Shown here one piece after another: positions 62,939 through 64,000 of a DNA stretch of 64,000 nt. Within the stretch, counting starts at the first letter, position 1; each line of letters opens with the position of its first letter. Source of the DNA: Pedosphaera sp. GTDB taxonomy: Bacteria; Verrucomicrobiota; Verrucomicrobiia; Limisphaerales; Pedosphaeraceae. The stretch covers positions 23,172 to 87,171 of the forward strand of contig JAQGPC010000145.1 of the NCBI GenBank assembly GCA_028293285.1. The letters run 5' to 3'. A model generated the notes under the pieces. It was given only the letters and a program-made list of their open reading frames with translations, was not told where the DNA came from and did no database searches. The position numbers were made by a program, and so were the translations under genes.

Positions 62939-63805
62939 ATGCGCGACGAAATCTCAAACCGACAGTACTCCTCCTCTGACCGCGCCTTTACTTTGATCGA
63001 GCTCCTGGTAGTCATTGCTATTATTGCCATTCTCGCAGGCTTGCTATTGCCTGCCTTGGGCAAAGCCAAACTTAAGGCCCAAGCGGTCCAATGCATGAGC
63101 AACACCCGCCAGCTTTCCCTCGGTTGGAATATGTATGGCACGGACAACGAATATTTTCCTCCCAATGAAGATAGCCGCAATGCAGCCAACGGTTGGATCA
63201 AAGGCTGGCTGGATTTTACCAGCAGCACCGACAATACCAATACCCTTTATCTGACAGACGAGCGCTATGCCGTACTGGGACCCTACGTGAAAAATCCCGC
63301 TCTCTTTCGCTGCCCAGGGGATCGGAGCACGGTTCCAATCGCGGGAATATCAATCCCGCGTGCGCGTAGCGTCTCAATGAATCAAGCTGTCGGTACGCTG
63401 TCTGCCCCCCCAATTCGGCCCGTAACCGGTGCTTGGCTGGATGGAAATCTTAACTCTTCTCAGAATACCTGGCGTACCTATGCAAAAATTACCGATACCT
63501 CCCTGCCGGGAGCTTCGATGCTTTGGCTCCTGATGGATGAACACCCCGATAGCATCAACGATGGCGGCATGGCTGTCGAATGCGGGTTGACCGGTCCCAG
63601 TGCTAAAATCATTGATTATCCCGCGAGTTTTCATAATCGCGCCGCCGGTATTTCTTATGTCGATGGTCATTCTGAAATCCATCGTTGGTTGGATGCGCGC
63701 ACCATGCCTACGGTGAAGTACAATAACGCTCTTCCTTTGAATGTCGCCTCTCCCAACAACGTTGATGTCGCCTGGTTGCAAGCACGAACCTCCGCCCCTA
63801 AATAA
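62939..63805 (+). CDS. Pseudopilin-like protein with H-X9-DG motif
   Basis: A 288-residue protein with a prepilin signal ([20 protein letters not shown]; the residue before Phe is Ala rather than Gly, acceptable for some peptidases) and a C-terminal domain with [39 protein letters not shown] and the motif [13 protein letters not shown] (H then nine residues then DG). It is the second family member here. Single gene; a GGAACATTT stretch precedes the ATG. Confidence 0.9.
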   Translation: MRDEISNRQYSSSDRAFTLIELLVVIAIIAILAGLLLPALGKAKLKAQAVQCMSNTRQLSLGWNMYGTDNEYFPPNEDSRNAANGWIKGWLDFTSSTDNTNTLYLTDERYAVLGPYVKNPALFRCPGDRSTVPIAGISIPRARSVSMNQAVGTLSAPPIRPVTGAWLDGNLNSSQNTWRTYAKITDTSLPGASMLWLLMDEHPDSINDGGMAVECGLTGPSAKIIDYPASFHNRAAGISYVDGHSEIHRWLDARTMPTVKYNNALPLNVASPNNVDVAWLQARTSAPK

Positions 63806-64000
63806 TCTTCCACCTTGCGTCTTCACGGCTTCGTTGTTCAAAAATTCTATGGCCGCAAACGTAACCCACACGTAACACGCACCAGCAGGAACAATGCTAA
63901 AGTGCTTAAGGCTCCTTGTAGTGTAGCCTTTTTCTCACCGTGGCTATTTGGTGTAGCTCGTGAATAGCCAGCGCTCTTTGTTTGCAGGCATTTGGAAGGA

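Overview
The window is bacterial chromosomal DNA, most probably from a Verrucomicrobiota lineage of the Pedosphaera/Limisphaerales type. The basis is the gene content: secreted proteins ending in a short conserved 'FYRL/FYRV'-like tail (9366-12203, 34764-35072, 53464-55407), H-X9-DG type pseudopilin-like proteins (51026-51850, 62939-63805), a DUF1080 sugar hydrolase, LL-diaminopimelate aminotransferase (DapL), golvesin/xanthan-lyase-like domains, and many palindromic intergenic repeats. No rRNA, phage or complete IS is present; one tRNA (Val, UAC) was found. This taxonomic call is inference from family knowledge, not a database search.

Layout. 1-6250: a [NiFe]-hydrogenase maturation operon (nickel/cobalt permease end, hypF, hypC, hypD, a GmhA-like SIS protein, hypE) closed by a strong hairpin; hypA, hypB and the hydrogenase subunits are not here and may lie to the left. 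6311-9352: a two-component pair (LuxR-type response regulator and a four-PAS cytoplasmic histidine kinase). 9366-12839: a large repetitive secreted protein and a cytochrome c. 13485-20173: a PEP mutase/isocitrate lyase superfamily enzyme, then a tightly coupled aminotransferase / ATP-grasp ligase / MFS transporter / gamma-glutamyltransferase lipoprotein operon. This arrangement resembles small peptide-antibiotic loci such as bacilysin and is the best candidate for an undescribed pathway.

20268-34629: metabolic and stress genes, mostly single units: galM, a glpK broken by one missing base, DUF1080 hydrolase, a DksA-like protein, acid phosphatase, beta-propeller, a UspA/TauE operon, M48 protease, GNAT, receiver protein, dapL. 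35226-43373: infA and a LID-less adk, an acyltransferase, DUF192 lipoprotein plus NAD synthetase, the hemL-ruvX-truA-trmL operon, and a PtsN-like EIIA. 43427-45205: a J-domain membrane protein, a membrane protein and tRNA-Val.

45276-51025 is an accessory region: two Rcp1-like receiver proteins and the remains of a third, two homologous small proteins, two decanucleotide tandem arrays, a pilin, a MITE-like element inserted at the exact centre of a palindromic repeat, and a two-gene cassette (unknown protein plus phosphoribosyltransferase-like protein) bracketed by two direct copies of a 115-bp repeat. 51026-64000: pseudopilins, a TPR membrane protein, a multidomain secreted amidase, a glycoside-hydrolase-like lipoprotein, a ferritin-like protein, a Sel1-repeat protein, a papain-like hydrolase and the lemA/TPM operon.
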